Below, piece after piece: positions 43,919 to 54,614 of a stretch of DNA of 64,000 nt. This stretch comes from Zhihengliuella halotolerans (GTDB taxonomy: Bacteria; Actinomycetota; Actinomycetes; Actinomycetales; Micrococcaceae). The position numbers were made by a program, and so were the translations under genes. Each line of letters starts with the position of its first letter. Position 1 is the first letter of the stretch. The stretch spans positions 2,170,001 through 2,234,000 of the forward strand of contig NZ_SHLA01000001.1 of the NCBI RefSeq assembly GCF_004217565.1, in the 5' to 3' direction. The notes below the pieces were generated by a model, which was not told the origin of the DNA, did not search any database, and was given only the letters and a program-made list of their open reading frames with translations.

Positions 43919-44761
43919 ATGATCGATGGACGCGACGCCCCCAACCGCAGGCGTGTGCGCGGGTGGCTGGCGCCCGCTGCCGCGCTTTTCCTTGCGTGCG
44001 CCCTCGCCGCCGCGCCGGCGGCGCAGGCCACCGGGCCCGGCGACGCACCTCCCGCCGCGGCACCTTCGGTGGACGAGCTTCGGGACCCGGCCTCGACCGC
44101 GGTGCTCGTGAACGCCTCGCGCCCCCTCGACCCTGTGGACCACGTGCCCAACCACCTGGAGCCCGTGACCGGCTCGGGGCACGAGCTGGTGCCCGAAGCT
44201 GCTGCCGCCACACGCGAACTCATCGAGGCCGCCGCCTCGGCGGGCCACTTCCTCGCCGTCGAGAGCGGCTACCGCTCCTACACGCGGCAAGCTGAACTCT
44301 TCGACCAATACTCCGCCCGTTACGGCGAAGCTTACGCGTCCCGAATCTCGGCTGAGCCCGGGACCAGCGAACACCAGCTCGGGCTGGCGGTCGACCTCGG
44401 CCTGACGAGTGGTCTCTGCTCCCTGCAGGCCTGTTTCGGCGACACTGAAGCCGGACAATGGATCGCCGAGCACGCCGGGGAGTACGGGTTCATCATCCGG
44501 TACCCCGAGGGATCCGAGGAGCTGACGGGGTACTCGTACGAGCCATGGCATCTGCGCTACCTCGGCGAGGCGACCACTGCCGATTTCGCCGCATCGAAGG
44601 CGGGCACCTACGAGGAGTACGTGGACGCGCTCGAGGCCGCCGCCGACGTCGTCGCCGAACCGCTGGACGACCTGCCGCCCGAGGGGTCGGCCCTCGGCCC
44701 GCTGCGCATCGACGTCAGCGACGGATTGTTCCGGCTCTCGGACTGGCGCGAGTTCGAGTAG
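43919..44761 (+). CDS. VanY-type D-alanyl-D-alanine carboxypeptidase (M15B)
   Basis: The 280-residue protein has an N-terminal basic region and hydrophobic signal peptide ([22 protein letters not shown]) ending near residue 36. The peptidase core has [13 protein letters not shown], the zinc site [12 protein letters not shown] (H and D) and EPWHLRYLG (the second His). It cleaves the terminal D-Ala from peptidoglycan stems outside the membrane. Start ATG at 43919 is preceded by TATGCT nine bases before, with no good ribosome-binding site. It converges with the tryptophan dioxygenase gene (three bases apart). Confidence 0.9.
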   Translation: MIDGRDAPNRRRVRGWLAPAAALFLACALAAAPAAQATGPGDAPPAAAPSVDELRDPASTAVLVNASRPLDPVDHVPNHLEPVTGSGHELVPEAAAATRELIEAAASAGHFLAVESGYRSYTRQAELFDQYSARYGEAYASRISAEPGTSEHQLGLAVDLGLTSGLCSLQACFGDTEAGQWIAEHAGEYGFIIRYPEGSEELTGYSYEPWHLRYLGEATTADFAASKAGTYEEYVDALEAAADVVAEPLDDLPPEGSALGPLRIDVSDGLFRLSDWREFE

Positions 44762-44764
44762 CCC

Positions 44765-45619
44765 TCAGGCGCCGATCTCGGTGCGGACGGCCAGCAGCTC
44801 GGGGAAGAACGTGAGCTCGAGGGCACGCTTCAGGAAGCCGACTCCGGACGACCCGCCCGTGCCGCGCTTGAAACCGATCGTGCGCTCAACCGTCTTCATG
44901 TGGCGGAAGCGCCAGAACTGGAAATTCTCCTCGAGGTCGACGAGCTCCTCGCACGCCTCGTAGAGGTCCCAGTGCTCGGCCGCGTTCTCGTAGATCTCCT
45001 TGTAGACCGCCACGAGCGGTTCGGAGAAGACATGCGCCTGCGTGACATCCCGCTCGAGCAGGTCCGCCGGCACGTCGAATCCCCGGCGGGCTAGCAGGCG
45101 GACGAACTCATCGTAGATGCTCGGCTCGTTGAGCAGGCCGGTCAGGAGCTCGCTGGCCTCCGGGTCCGACGCGAAGACCTTGACCATGCCCGCGTTCTTG
45201 TTGCCGAGCAGGAACTCGACCGCGCGGTACTGATAGGACTGGAAACCGCTCGAGGCGCCGAGGTCGCCACGGAACTCGGCGTACTCGCTTGGTGTCAGCG
45301 TCGCGAGCACGCTCCACTGCTCCGTCAGGGAGCGCTGGATGTGCTTGACCCGCGCGATGTGCTTGAGTGCGAACCGCAGGTCGTCCTCGCGCAGACGCCT
45401 CACAATAGCTTTGAGCTCGTGCAGCATCAGCTTGAGCCAGAGCTCGGACGTCTGGTGCTGGATGATGAACAGCATCTCGTCGTGGTGCTCGGGGCGGCTC
45501 ACGGGGTGCTGCGAATTCAGCAGCGTGTCCAAACCCAGATATGAGCCGTAGCTCATCTTGTCGCGGAAGTCGGTCTCGATCTCCGCCTCGAGGGCGCGCG
45601 TGTTCTTGTCGACAGTCAC
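44765..45619 (-). CDS. kynA: Tryptophan 2,3-dioxygenase
   Basis: The 284-residue protein has MSYGSYLGLDTLLNSQHP, EMLFIIQHQTSELWLKLMLHEL, GFQSYQYRAVEFLLGNK and the heme-ligand region WRFRHMKTVERTIGFKRGTGGSSGVGFLK. These mark a heme tryptophan 2,3-dioxygenase, which opens the indole ring to N-formylkynurenine. The start is GTG, nine bases after the fumarase stop, so it probably shares the fumarase transcript. No kynureninase or kynurenine formamidase gene is in the window. Confidence 0.95.
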   Translation of the reverse strand: MTVDKNTRALEAEIETDFRDKMSYGSYLGLDTLLNSQHPVSRPEHHDEMLFIIQHQTSELWLKLMLHELKAIVRRLREDDLRFALKHIARVKHIQRSLTEQWSVLATLTPSEYAEFRGDLGASSGFQSYQYRAVEFLLGNKNAGMVKVFASDPEASELLTGLLNEPSIYDEFVRLLARRGFDVPADLLERDVTQAHVFSEPLVAVYKEIYENAAEHWDLYEACEELVDLEENFQFWRFRHMKTVERTIGFKRGTGGSSGVGFLKRALELTFFPELLAVRTEIGA

Positions 45620-45628
45620 TGGTGAAGC

Positions 45629-47338
<1,710 letters not shown>

Positions 47339-47477
47339 CATGCTTCCTTGCGAATGCTTGGCGGTGGCGGCCCGGCACTGGGCGCCCTACCACTTTAGGC
47401 GCTCGCGGCGACCGCGCACGACACGAAAGCGGCGGAACAATGTTGCGCACAGGCGGCAGTCGTGGTCGGGTGTAGGC

Positions 47478-47948
47478 ATGAGCGAGACGCCTGAGACCAA
47501 CGAAACGCCCACCGCCGACACCACGGAGTTCGCCCCGGAGCAGCCCCAGAACGACCTGGAGGCCACCCTCCTGGCCGGCCAGCAGGACCCCGAGAAGGCT
47601 GGCGAGGTCATCGCCACGTTCCTCAACTCGGAGATTTTCTTCCTCAGCAGCGAAGAGGTGACGGAGGAGTCCCAAGACGTCGCCCCGCTCGTGCTGCAGA
47701 ACCCGGACGGCGAGCCGCGCATCGCGGTCTTCTCCGACCTGCGCCGCGTCCCCGAGCAGTACCTCGAGGCCGCCCCCTACGGCGTCAAGGTGACGGGAGC
47801 CGCCGTCGTGCAGAACCTCAATGGCGCCGGCCTGGTGCTCAACGCCGGCCACCAGATCGGCTTCGAGATCCCGGCCGAGGGCGTCGAGGCGATCCGCCGC
47901 GATTTCCGTCCGGTCGACGCGGATGAGAACGGCGCCACCGGCGCCTGA
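47478..47948 (+). CDS. SseB-like domain protein
   Basis: The 156-residue protein begins with an acidic/Thr-rich stretch. Its core (FLNSEIFFLSSEEV, then PLVLQNPDGEPRIAVFSDLRRVPEQYLEAAPYGVKVTGAAVVQNL, then GLVLNAGHQIGFEIPAEGVEAIRRD) fits the SseB N-terminal domain family, whose function is poorly known. The ATG at 47478 has no strong ribosome-binding site. Its gene lies in a divergent 136-base gap from fumarase. Confidence 0.72.
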   Translation: MSETPETNETPTADTTEFAPEQPQNDLEATLLAGQQDPEKAGEVIATFLNSEIFFLSSEEVTEESQDVAPLVLQNPDGEPRIAVFSDLRRVPEQYLEAAPYGVKVTGAAVVQNLNGAGLVLNAGHQIGFEIPAEGVEAIRRDFRPVDADENGATGA

Positions 47949-48026
47949 ACGCCCGCCCCACGTAATAGTGGGATTTAACTAATCAAAGTCCGCGGCGGCG
48001 GGCGAGTTTTCGATACTGTATATCTG

Positions 48027-49262
48027 GTGACCGATGACTCGCCCGTTTCCCCGCGCCCGCGCTACGTTCCCAGCTTTAAGTACATTCTGATGCTCGGCGC
48101 CCTCGCGGCGCTGCCCGCGGTGACGGTGGACATGTACCTCCCGTCGCTGCCGACGGTCGCCGCGGAGCTGCACGCCAGCCACGCCGCCGTTCAATTCACC
48201 ATCTCCGCCATGCTGCTCGGCGGCGGCATCGGGCAGCTGGTCATCGGCCCCTTCTCCGACCGCTTCGGGCGCCGACTGCCGCTCCTGATCGGCATCTCCC
48301 TGCACGTGGTTTTCTCCATCCTGTGCTCGCTGGCGAGCAGCATCGAACTGCTCATCGCCCTGCGCTGCCTGCAGGGCTTCTTCAACGCCGCGGCTGGCGT
48401 CGTCGCGATCGCCGTCATCCGCGACCGGTTCGTCGGCTCGGACGCCGCCCGCCTGCTCTCCCGGCTCATGCTGGTGATCGGCGTGGCCCCGCTCTTCGCG
48501 CCCACCATCGGCCAGGCCATCGCCGGCGCGTGGCACTGGCGCGCGGTGTTCTACGCGCTCGCACTGATCGGCGTCGTGCTCGTCGCGATCGTGTGGCGCT
48601 GGATGCCGGAGACGCTGCCGCCCAAGGCCCGGCGGACGCGCGAATCCACCGGAGTGCTGCGCTCCTATGGCGCACTCCTCAGGGACCGGCGCTTCATCGC
48701 TCTCGCGATCGTCCCCGGCCTCGGCATGGCCGTGATCCTCAGCTACGTCGTCGGATCGCCATTCGTCTTCCAGGAGGAGTTCGGGCTCACGCCCGGGCAG
48801 TTCGCCCTGCTCTTCGCTCTGAACGGGTGCGCACTGGTCGGTTCGGCCCAGATCAACGCGTCGCTCGTACGGCGCATCTCCCCCGCTCGCATCCTGCGTG
48901 TCGCGGCCCTGGTCCAGCTTGTCTGCGCGACCCTGCTCCTGCTCGTCGCGATCACCGGGATCGGCGGGTTGCCCGCCCTGCTCGGCGCGCTGTGGCTCGT
49001 GCTCGGCACCCAGGGCATGATTCCGCCGAACGCGTCCGTCCTGGCCCTCAACGATTACGGTCACATGGCCGGGACCGCGGCCGCCGTCATCGGCGCCCTG
49101 CAGGCCGGTGTGGCCGGTCTCGTCAGCCCGCTGGTCGGCGTCTTCGGGGGCGGCTCGGTCGCGATGGCCGCCGTGATGCTGGCGGCGGTGGCGATGACCG
49201 TCGTCGTGCTCCTGTTCGGCACCACGTTCTACCGCAAGGACGGGTGGCGATCGCCCGCGTAG
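48027..49262 (+). CDS. Bcr/CflA-family multidrug efflux MFS transporter
   Basis: The 411-residue protein has 12 helices. The region PAVTVDMYLPSLPTVAAELHASHAAVQFTISAMLLGGGIGQLVIGPFSDRFGRRLPLL is the DHA1 drug:proton antiporter signature, and VVAIAVIRDRFVGSDAAR and APTIGQAIAGAWHWRAVF match Bcr/CflA. It exports drugs such as bicyclomycin or amino-acid-like compounds in other species. The GTG start has no ribosome-binding site; TACTGT (48014-48019) lies seven bases upstream, so it is probably leaderless. Confidence 0.92.
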   Translation: MTDDSPVSPRPRYVPSFKYILMLGALAALPAVTVDMYLPSLPTVAAELHASHAAVQFTISAMLLGGGIGQLVIGPFSDRFGRRLPLLIGISLHVVFSILCSLASSIELLIALRCLQGFFNAAAGVVAIAVIRDRFVGSDAARLLSRLMLVIGVAPLFAPTIGQAIAGAWHWRAVFYALALIGVVLVAIVWRWMPETLPPKARRTRESTGVLRSYGALLRDRRFIALAIVPGLGMAVILSYVVGSPFVFQEEFGLTPGQFALLFALNGCALVGSAQINASLVRRISPARILRVAALVQLVCATLLLLVAITGIGGLPALLGALWLVLGTQGMIPPNASVLALNDYGHMAGTAAAVIGALQAGVAGLVSPLVGVFGGGSVAMAAVMLAAVAMTVVVLLFGTTFYRKDGWRSPA

Positions 49263-49305
49263 GGCGCGCCCGGCACGTGATTTCTATCCGGCTCGCCACC
49301 TGCGG

Positions 49306-49311
49306 TAGAGT
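49306..49311 (+). promoter_or_regulatory. Possible -10 of the tRNA-Gly promoter
   Basis: TAGAGT, with TTCTAT at 49282-49287 18 bases upstream as a weak -35. This would place the transcript start about 35 bases before the tRNA. Confidence 0.4.
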
Positions 49312-49352
49312 AAATCGCGTTGTTCACGCACCGGCCGACGACGGCCTATCGC

Positions 49353-49426
49353 GCGGCTGTAGCTCAATGGTAGAGCCTCTGCTTCCCAAGCAGATGACGC
49401 GGGTTCGATTCCCGTCAGCCGCTCCA
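49353..49426 (+). tRNA. tRNA-Gly (anticodon CCC)
   Basis: A full cloverleaf: acceptor stem GCGGCTG with CAGCCGC, D-loop TAGCTCAATGGTAGAGC, anticodon arm CTCTGCTTCCCAAGCAGA with loop anticodon CCC, T-arm GCGGGTTCGATTCCCGT, discriminator T and encoded CCA (49424-49426). Anticodon CCC reads GGG glycine codons. It is a single tRNA gene with no neighbouring tRNAs. Confidence 0.97.
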
Positions 49427-49535
49427 TGAATCGCGGGAAGCCACGTCGGCTCCCGCGATTTCTCGTATCCACCGAGAGCGCCTGTGCCGCGGGCCACAGC
49501 CCGGCCGGCGGGTGGGGCGTAGAATGGGAGGCGCC

Positions 49536-49970
49536 ATGAAACGCACAATGTTCAAGTCCAAGATCCACCGCGCGACGGTCACGCAGGCCGACCTGCACTA
49601 CGTGGGTTCCGTGACGGTCGACTCCGATCTGCTCGACGCCGCCGACATCCTGCCCGGCGAACTCGTGCACATCGTCGATGTGACCAACGGCGCGCGGTTG
49701 GAGACCTACACGATCGCCGGCGAGCGCGGCAGTGGCGTGATCGGCATCAACGGCGCCGCCGCCCACCTGATCAACCCGGGCGACACCGTCATCCTCATCA
49801 GCTACGCCGAGATGGAGACGGCTGAGGCCCGCACGTACACCCCGCGCGTCGTGCACGTTAATGAGGCCAACGAGATGATCGAGCTCGGGACCGACCCGGC
49901 CGAGGCCGTGGCGGACTCCGTCTCGCGTCCGCCCCACTCCCTGGCCGCACCCAGCGGCGCCGCACTCTAA
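49536..49970 (+). CDS. panD: Aspartate 1-decarboxylase (pyruvoyl enzyme)
   Basis: The 144-residue protein starts [20 protein letters not shown] and carries the self-cleavage site Gly24-Ser25 in HYVGSVTVD, where Ser25 becomes the pyruvoyl cofactor. Lys9 and Arg54-region residues are conserved. It makes beta-alanine for pantothenate and CoA. The ATG at 49536 follows GGGAGG by four bases, and TAGAAT lies ten bases upstream. The AEC transporter TTG start comes three bases after its stop. Confidence 0.96.
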   Translation: MKRTMFKSKIHRATVTQADLHYVGSVTVDSDLLDAADILPGELVHIVDVTNGARLETYTIAGERGSGVIGINGAAAHLINPGDTVILISYAEMETAEARTYTPRVVHVNEANEMIELGTDPAEAVADSVSRPPHSLAAPSGAAL

Positions 49971-49973
49971 GCC

Positions 49974-50903
49974 TTGCTCGGGGTCCTGTCGGGGTTCGCC
50001 GTCGTCTGGACGGTGATCCTCGTGGGCTACGCCGTCGGCCGGACCGGCGTGCTCGGGCCGCAGGCCCGCTACGTCCTGAACCGGCTCACGTTCTTCGTCG
50101 CGAGTCCGGCCCTGCTCTTCACGACGCTCGCGGACTCGGAGCCCTCGACGGTCCTCGGCCCCGCCCTGTGGGTCGCGCTGCTCTCCGCCTCACTCGTCGC
50201 CGCCGCGTACATCCTCATCACCCGCTGGTGGCTGCGCCGCGAACCGGCCGAGGCCCTGATGGGGGCCATGAGTGCGGCCACCGTGAACTCGGCGAACCTG
50301 GGCCTGCCGATCGCGGTCTACGTGCTCGACGACATCACCCAGGCGGCCCCGATCATCCTCTTCCAGCTGGCGCTCTTCAGCCCCTTCTTCCTGGCGATGC
50401 TGGACTCGACGACGTCGACGCGCCGCACCACTCCGACGGCGATGTTCGTGCAAACGGCGCGAAACCCCATGATCGTCGGCTCCATGATCGGCCTACTTTT
50501 CGCGATCTTCGGCTGGGAGCTGCCGCAACAGGTCGCGGACCCGATCGAGATCATCGGCGGCGCGGCCATCCCCGCCATGCTCCTGGCCTTCGGAATCTCG
50601 CTTGTGAACTCGCGGCCGCTGGCGAAGTCGGGCGGACGGCGCACGGACACGATCATCGCCACCGCACTCAAGCTCTTCCTCCACCCGATCCTCGCGTGGC
50701 TGATCGGCGCACTGGTGTTCCGGCTCGAGGGCGCGGCGCTCTTCGCCGTCGTCGTGATGGCCGCCCTGCCGACTGCGCAGAACGTGTTCGTGACCGCCTC
50801 CCGCTACGAGCGCGGCGTCGTGATCGCCAAGGACACGGTCCTGCTGACGACCATCATCGCGATCCCGGCGATGATGCTCGTGCCGCTCCTGCTGCCGCAA
50901 TAG
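49974..50903 (+). CDS. AEC (auxin efflux carrier) family transporter
   Basis: The 309-residue protein has about ten helices. The starts of the two halves (FAVVWTVILVGYAVGRTGVLG and RNPMIVGSMIGLLFAIFGWELPQQ) and the central GAAIPAMLLAFGISL match AEC/auxin efflux carriers such as malonate or malate transporters. The start is a TTG three bases after the panD stop, with no independent ribosome-binding site, so translation is likely coupled to panD. Whether its substrate relates to beta-alanine is unknown. Confidence 0.83.
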   Translation: MLGVLSGFAVVWTVILVGYAVGRTGVLGPQARYVLNRLTFFVASPALLFTTLADSEPSTVLGPALWVALLSASLVAAAYILITRWWLRREPAEALMGAMSAATVNSANLGLPIAVYVLDDITQAAPIILFQLALFSPFFLAMLDSTTSTRRTTPTAMFVQTARNPMIVGSMIGLLFAIFGWELPQQVADPIEIIGGAAIPAMLLAFGISLVNSRPLAKSGGRRTDTIIATALKLFLHPILAWLIGALVFRLEGAALFAVVVMAALPTAQNVFVTASRYERGVVIAKDTVLLTTIIAIPAMMLVPLLLPQ

Positions 50904-51022
50904 CACGGCCCGGGCTAGGGTGTCGGTAACAGGACGGAATATCGAGGCCGTCCCGCGCGCTTAAGCGTGTTAGCGTCTCACGCCATCACTGGACCGCAAG
51001 AATCAGCAGAAGGATTGCCGAC

Positions 51023-51862
51023 ATGAACCGTTTCCGCTCGACGACCCCGTTCACCCGCCGCGCGCTCGGCGCCGCCGCAGTCGCCGGCGTCGCGCTCACG
51101 CTCGCCGCGTGCGGCTCCGCCGGGACGGACGACGACGGCGGATCCTCCGCCTCGGGCGTCACGTGGGAATCCGTCGAGGAGGCGGGTGAACTTCAGGTCG
51201 GCACCGAGGGCACCTACCGGCCGTTCTCCTATACGGAGGAGGGCAGCGGAGACCTCATCGGCTACGACGTCGAGGTCATGGAGGCCGTGGGCAAGAACCT
51301 CGGCATCGAGGTGAAGTTCTCCAAGACCGAATGGGATGGCATGTTCGCCGGCTTGGATGCGGGCCGCTTCGACACGATCGCCAACCAGGTCACCATGACG
51401 CCCGAGCGCGAGGAGAAGTACCTCTTCAGCACGCCCTACACCGTCAGCACCGGCGTCGTCGTGACGCTGGCCGACGACGACTCCGTCAGCACCTTCGAGG
51501 ATCTCGAAGGCAAGCGCACGGCCCAGTCGGCGACGAGCAACTGGCGCACCCTCGCCGAGGAGTCGGGCGCGCAGATCGAACCCGTCGAGGGTTGGGCCCA
51601 GTCCGTCGCCCTCCTGGAGCAGGGCCGCGTGGACGCGACCGTCAACGACAAACTGACGGTGCTCGACTACCTCACCACCGAGGGCAACGACGCGATCAAG
51701 ATCGCCGCTGAAACCGAGGAGTCCTCGACCGTCGGGTTCGTCTTCCCCGCCGGCTCGGAGAGCACGGTCGAGAAGTTCAACGAGGCGCTGGCCGAGCTGG
51801 CCGCCGACGGGACCCTCGCCGAGATCTCCGAGAAGTACTTCGGCGACGACGTCTCCAAGTAA
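51023..51862 (+). CDS. Amino acid ABC transporter substrate-binding lipoprotein
   Basis: The 279-residue protein has a signal peptide ending in the lipobox LTLAACGSAG. The rest is the periplasmic-binding type 2 fold of polar amino acid binding proteins: GELQVGTEGTYRPFSYTEEGSGDLIGYDVEVMEAVGKNLG, AGLDAGRFDTIANQVTMTPEREEKYLFSTPY and VNDKLTVLDYL. It resembles the cystine-binding FliY/TcyA type. AAGGAT lies ten bases before the ATG. It leads a three-gene operon with a permease and an ATPase. Confidence 0.93.
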   Translation: MNRFRSTTPFTRRALGAAAVAGVALTLAACGSAGTDDDGGSSASGVTWESVEEAGELQVGTEGTYRPFSYTEEGSGDLIGYDVEVMEAVGKNLGIEVKFSKTEWDGMFAGLDAGRFDTIANQVTMTPEREEKYLFSTPYTVSTGVVVTLADDDSVSTFEDLEGKRTAQSATSNWRTLAEESGAQIEPVEGWAQSVALLEQGRVDATVNDKLTVLDYLTTEGNDAIKIAAETEESSTVGFVFPAGSESTVEKFNEALAELAADGTLAEISEKYFGDDVSK

Positions 51863-51926
51863 CCTCCGCGCCGCGGCGCCGATCCCCCGGCGCCGCTGTG
51901 CGCTCTGACCCGGAAGGGGCACCGAC

Positions 51927-52586
51927 ATCGACTGGGAACTGTTCGTCAGCTCGCTGGGCCCGCTCGCTCTCCAGGGGCTCACGGGCACGATCCCGCTGAC
52001 CCTCGCGAGCTTCACGCTCGGTCTGGCCATCGCGCTGGTCGTCGCGCTGATGCGCATCAGCAAGAACCGCGCCGTCTCGACGGCGGCCCGCGTCTACATC
52101 TCGATCATCCGCGGCACGCCCCTGCTGGTCCAGCTCTTCGTGATCTTCTACGGCCTGCCGTCGCTGGGGATGACGATCGACCCGTGGCCGAGCGCCATCA
52201 TCGCGTTCTCGCTCAACGTGGGCGGCTACGCGGCCGAAGTCATCCGAGCCGCGATCCTCTCGGTCCCGAAGGGGCAGTGGGAGGCCGGGTACACGATCGG
52301 CATGTCCCGCACGACGACGCTGCGCCGGCTGATCCTCCCCCAGGCGGCCAGGGTCTCCGTGCCGCCGCTGTCCAACACGTTCATCTCGCTGGTCAAGGAC
52401 ACCTCGCTGGCGTCGATCATCCTGGTCCCGGAGACCTTCCAGCGGGCGAAGGAAATCGCGGCGACGACCAGCGAATTCCTCACGGTCTACCTGTCTGCAG
52501 CGCTGGTGTACTGGGTGTTCTGCACCGTCCTGTCCGCCGGTCAGAACCGAATCGAGAAGAGGCTGGACCGCTATGTCGCCCACTGA
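51927..52586 (+). CDS. Amino acid ABC transporter permease, probable ATC start
   Basis: The frame begins after an in-frame TGA at 51906-51908 and contains no ATG, GTG or TTG before the ATG at 52050. Yet the residues before that ATG (DWELFVSSLGPLAL, then GTIPLTLASFTLGLAIAL) form the expected first membrane helix of a GlnP/HisM-type permease. The best start is ATC at 51927, seven bases after GGAAGGGG. From there it is 219 residues with the EAA loop YTIGMSRTTTLRRLILPQA. The stop overlaps the ATPase start by 14 bases. An ATG-to-ATC change or sequence error is the alternative. Confidence 0.85.
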   Translation: MDWELFVSSLGPLALQGLTGTIPLTLASFTLGLAIALVVALMRISKNRAVSTAARVYISIIRGTPLLVQLFVIFYGLPSLGMTIDPWPSAIIAFSLNVGGYAAEVIRAAILSVPKGQWEAGYTIGMSRTTTLRRLILPQAARVSVPPLSNTFISLVKDTSLASIILVPETFQRAKEIAATTSEFLTVYLSAALVYWVFCTVLSAGQNRIEKRLDRYVAH

Positions 52587-53343
52587 TTCAACTCCGCTGT
52601 TGAACGTGTCGAACCTGCAGAAGTCGTTCGGGGACCACCAGGTCCTCCGGTCGATCGACCTGGCCGTCGAGACCGGCAAGGTCCTCGCCCTGATCGGACC
52701 GTCGGGCTCCGGCAAGACCACCGTCCTGCGCTGCCTCAACGGTCTCGAGCAACCCGACGGCGGCACGGTCGCTTTCGACCCGGACCCGCAGGTCACGTTC
52801 ACCCCCAAGACCACCAAGCGTGAGCGCGACAGCCTCCGCACGCGCAGCGCCATGGTGTTCCAGAGCTACAACCTCTTCCCCCACATGACCGTGCTGCAGA
52901 ACGTCATCGAGGGGCCGGTGACGGTGCAGAAGCGCAAGCGCGCCGATGCGGTCGCCGAGGCCGAGCGGCTGCTCGAACGAGTCGGGCTGGCGGCCAAGAA
53001 GTCGGCGTACCCACACGAACTCTCGGGTGGCCAACAGCAGCGCGTCGGCATCGTCCGGGCGCTCGCGCTGAAGCCCTCCCTCCTGCTCTTCGACGAGCCG
53101 ACGTCGGCACTAGACCCGGAACTCGTCGGCGACGTGCTGACCGTCATCAAGGAGCTGGCCGAGGAAGGCTGGACGATGGTGCTCGTGACCCACGAGCTGG
53201 CCTTCGCCCGCGAAGTCGCCGACGAGGTCGTCTTCATGGACGGCGGCGTCGTCGTCGAACGCGGACACCCGGACCAGGTCCTGCGCGCTCCGCAGCAGGA
53301 GCGGACCCGCCAGTTCGTGCACCGCCTGCTCAACCCGTTCTGA
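52573..53343 (+). CDS. Amino acid ABC transporter ATPase
   Basis: The 256-residue protein has Walker A GPSGSGKTT (about residue 36), the Q-loop FQSYNLFPHMTV, signature ELSGGQQQRVGIVRAL, Walker B LLLFDEPTSALDPE and H-loop VTHELAFAREV. It fits the polar amino acid (GlnQ/TcyC-like) uptake ATPases. Its ATG lies 14 bases before the permease stop, so translation is coupled. Together the three genes form a complete importer for a polar amino acid, perhaps cystine given the methionine genes next door. Confidence 0.94.
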   Translation: MSPTDSTPLLNVSNLQKSFGDHQVLRSIDLAVETGKVLALIGPSGSGKTTVLRCLNGLEQPDGGTVAFDPDPQVTFTPKTTKRERDSLRTRSAMVFQSYNLFPHMTVLQNVIEGPVTVQKRKRADAVAEAERLLERVGLAAKKSAYPHELSGGQQQRVGIVRALALKPSLLLFDEPTSALDPELVGDVLTVIKELAEEGWTMVLVTHELAFAREVADEVVFMDGGVVVERGHPDQVLRAPQQERTRQFVHRLLNPF

Positions 53344-53417
53344 GACGGGACCGGCCGTCCGGATTGTGCTGCGCCAGCGACCGGGGTCGATGCCAGGCCG
53401 CGGGGCGGGACGGCTCC

Positions 53418-54614
53418 CTACGCGGCGGGCACGGCCCCACGGGCGGAACGGACCGCGGCCAGCGCCTGCGCGATGTCCTCCTTGAGGTCGGCGACGTCCT
53501 CGACGCCCACGGAGAGGCGGACGAGGTCCGTCGGAACCGCCAGCTCGGTGCCGCGCACGGAGGCGTGCGTCATCTCGGAGCAGTAGCAGGCCAGTGATTC
53601 GACGCCGCCCAGGCTCACGGACAGCGCGAAAAGCCGGGTCGACTCGGCGAACGTCCGGGCCGACGCCTCGTCGCCGAAGCGCAGCGAGACGATGCCGCCG
53701 AAGCCGCTCATCTGCCGCTTGGCCAGCTCGTGGCCGGGGTGTTCGGGCAGTCCCGGGTAGAGGACCTGCGCGACGCCGTCCTGCTCGCGCGCCCACTCGG
53801 CGATCTCCTGCGCGTTGGAGCTGTGCCGCTCCATGCGCAGCCCCAGCGTCTTGAGGCCGCGGGCCGCGAGGTAGCTGTCTTGAGGCCCGGCCACCGCTCC
53901 CCCGGCGAACTGCTGGAAGCCGACGGCGCCGGCCAGACTCTGGCCGCGGAACTCGCGGTCGGAGACGATCACCGCACCACCGAGCACGTCGGAGTGGCCG
54001 CCGATGTACTTGGTCGTCGAATGTACGACGACGTCCGCCCCGAGGGCCAGCGGCCGCTGCAGATACGGCGAGGCGAACGTGTTGTCCACGACGAGCAGCG
54101 CGTCGGCCTCGCGGGCGATCTGCGCCCACGCCGCGATGTCGGCGATGCCCAGCAGCGGGTTTGACGGCGTCTCGAGCCAGAGCACGCGGGTCGACCCCGG
54201 GCGCACAGCAGCGCGCACGGCGTCAGGATCCGTGATGTCGACAGCCGTGTTGGAGACGCCCCAGCGCCCCAGCAACTGGTTGACAAGTCGATTAGTCCCA
54301 CCGTATCCGTCGCCGCCGAGGACGATGTGGTCGCCGGGCTCAAGCACGGCACGCAGCAGCGCGTCCTCTCCCGCCAGGCCGGAGGCGAAAGCGAAACCGG
54401 CGTGCCCGCCCTCGAGCGCGGCGAGCTGCGTCTGGAAGCCGTCGCGCGTCGGGTTGGAGCCGCGCGAGTACTCGTGGCCGCCGCGGAGGACGTTGATGCC
54501 GTCCTGGACGAACGTCGACGTCTGGTAGATCGGCGGGATGACGGCCCCGGTCAGCGGGTCCGGCTCCTGACCGGCGTGAATGGCGAGAGTGTTGAAACCG
54601 CGGGCGTCGCTCAT
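53418..54614 (-). CDS. metB: Cystathionine gamma-synthase/lyase-type PLP enzyme (MetB-like)
   Basis: The 398-residue protein belongs to the Cys/Met metabolism PLP family: IPPIYQTSTFVQDG, YSRGSNPTRDGFQTQLAALEGG and the PLP Lys in VVHSTTKYIGGHSDVLGG. Cystathionine gamma-synthase is preferred because of the neighbouring methionine genes and length; a beta/gamma-lyase is the alternative. It overlaps the preceding MetY gene by four bases (both minus), so the two are coupled. Confidence 0.85.
   Translation of the reverse strand: MSDARGFNTLAIHAGQEPDPLTGAVIPPIYQTSTFVQDGINVLRGGHEYSRGSNPTRDGFQTQLAALEGGHAGFAFASGLAGEDALLRAVLEPGDHIVLGGDGYGGTNRLVNQLLGRWGVSNTAVDITDPDAVRAAVRPGSTRVLWLETPSNPLLGIADIAAWAQIAREADALLVVDNTFASPYLQRPLALGADVVVHSTTKYIGGHSDVLGGAVIVSDREFRGQSLAGAVGFQQFAGGAVAGPQDSYLAARGLKTLGLRMERHSSNAQEIAEWAREQDGVAQVLYPGLPEHPGHELAKRQMSGFGGIVSLRFGDEASARTFAESTRLFALSVSLGGVESLACYCSEMTHASVRGTELAVPTDLVRLSVGVEDVADLKEDIAQALAAVRSARGAVPAA

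Noticed and set aside
52050-52586. Permease starting at the ATG at 52050
   Set aside because: This would delete the first membrane helix, and no ribosome-binding site lies before it.
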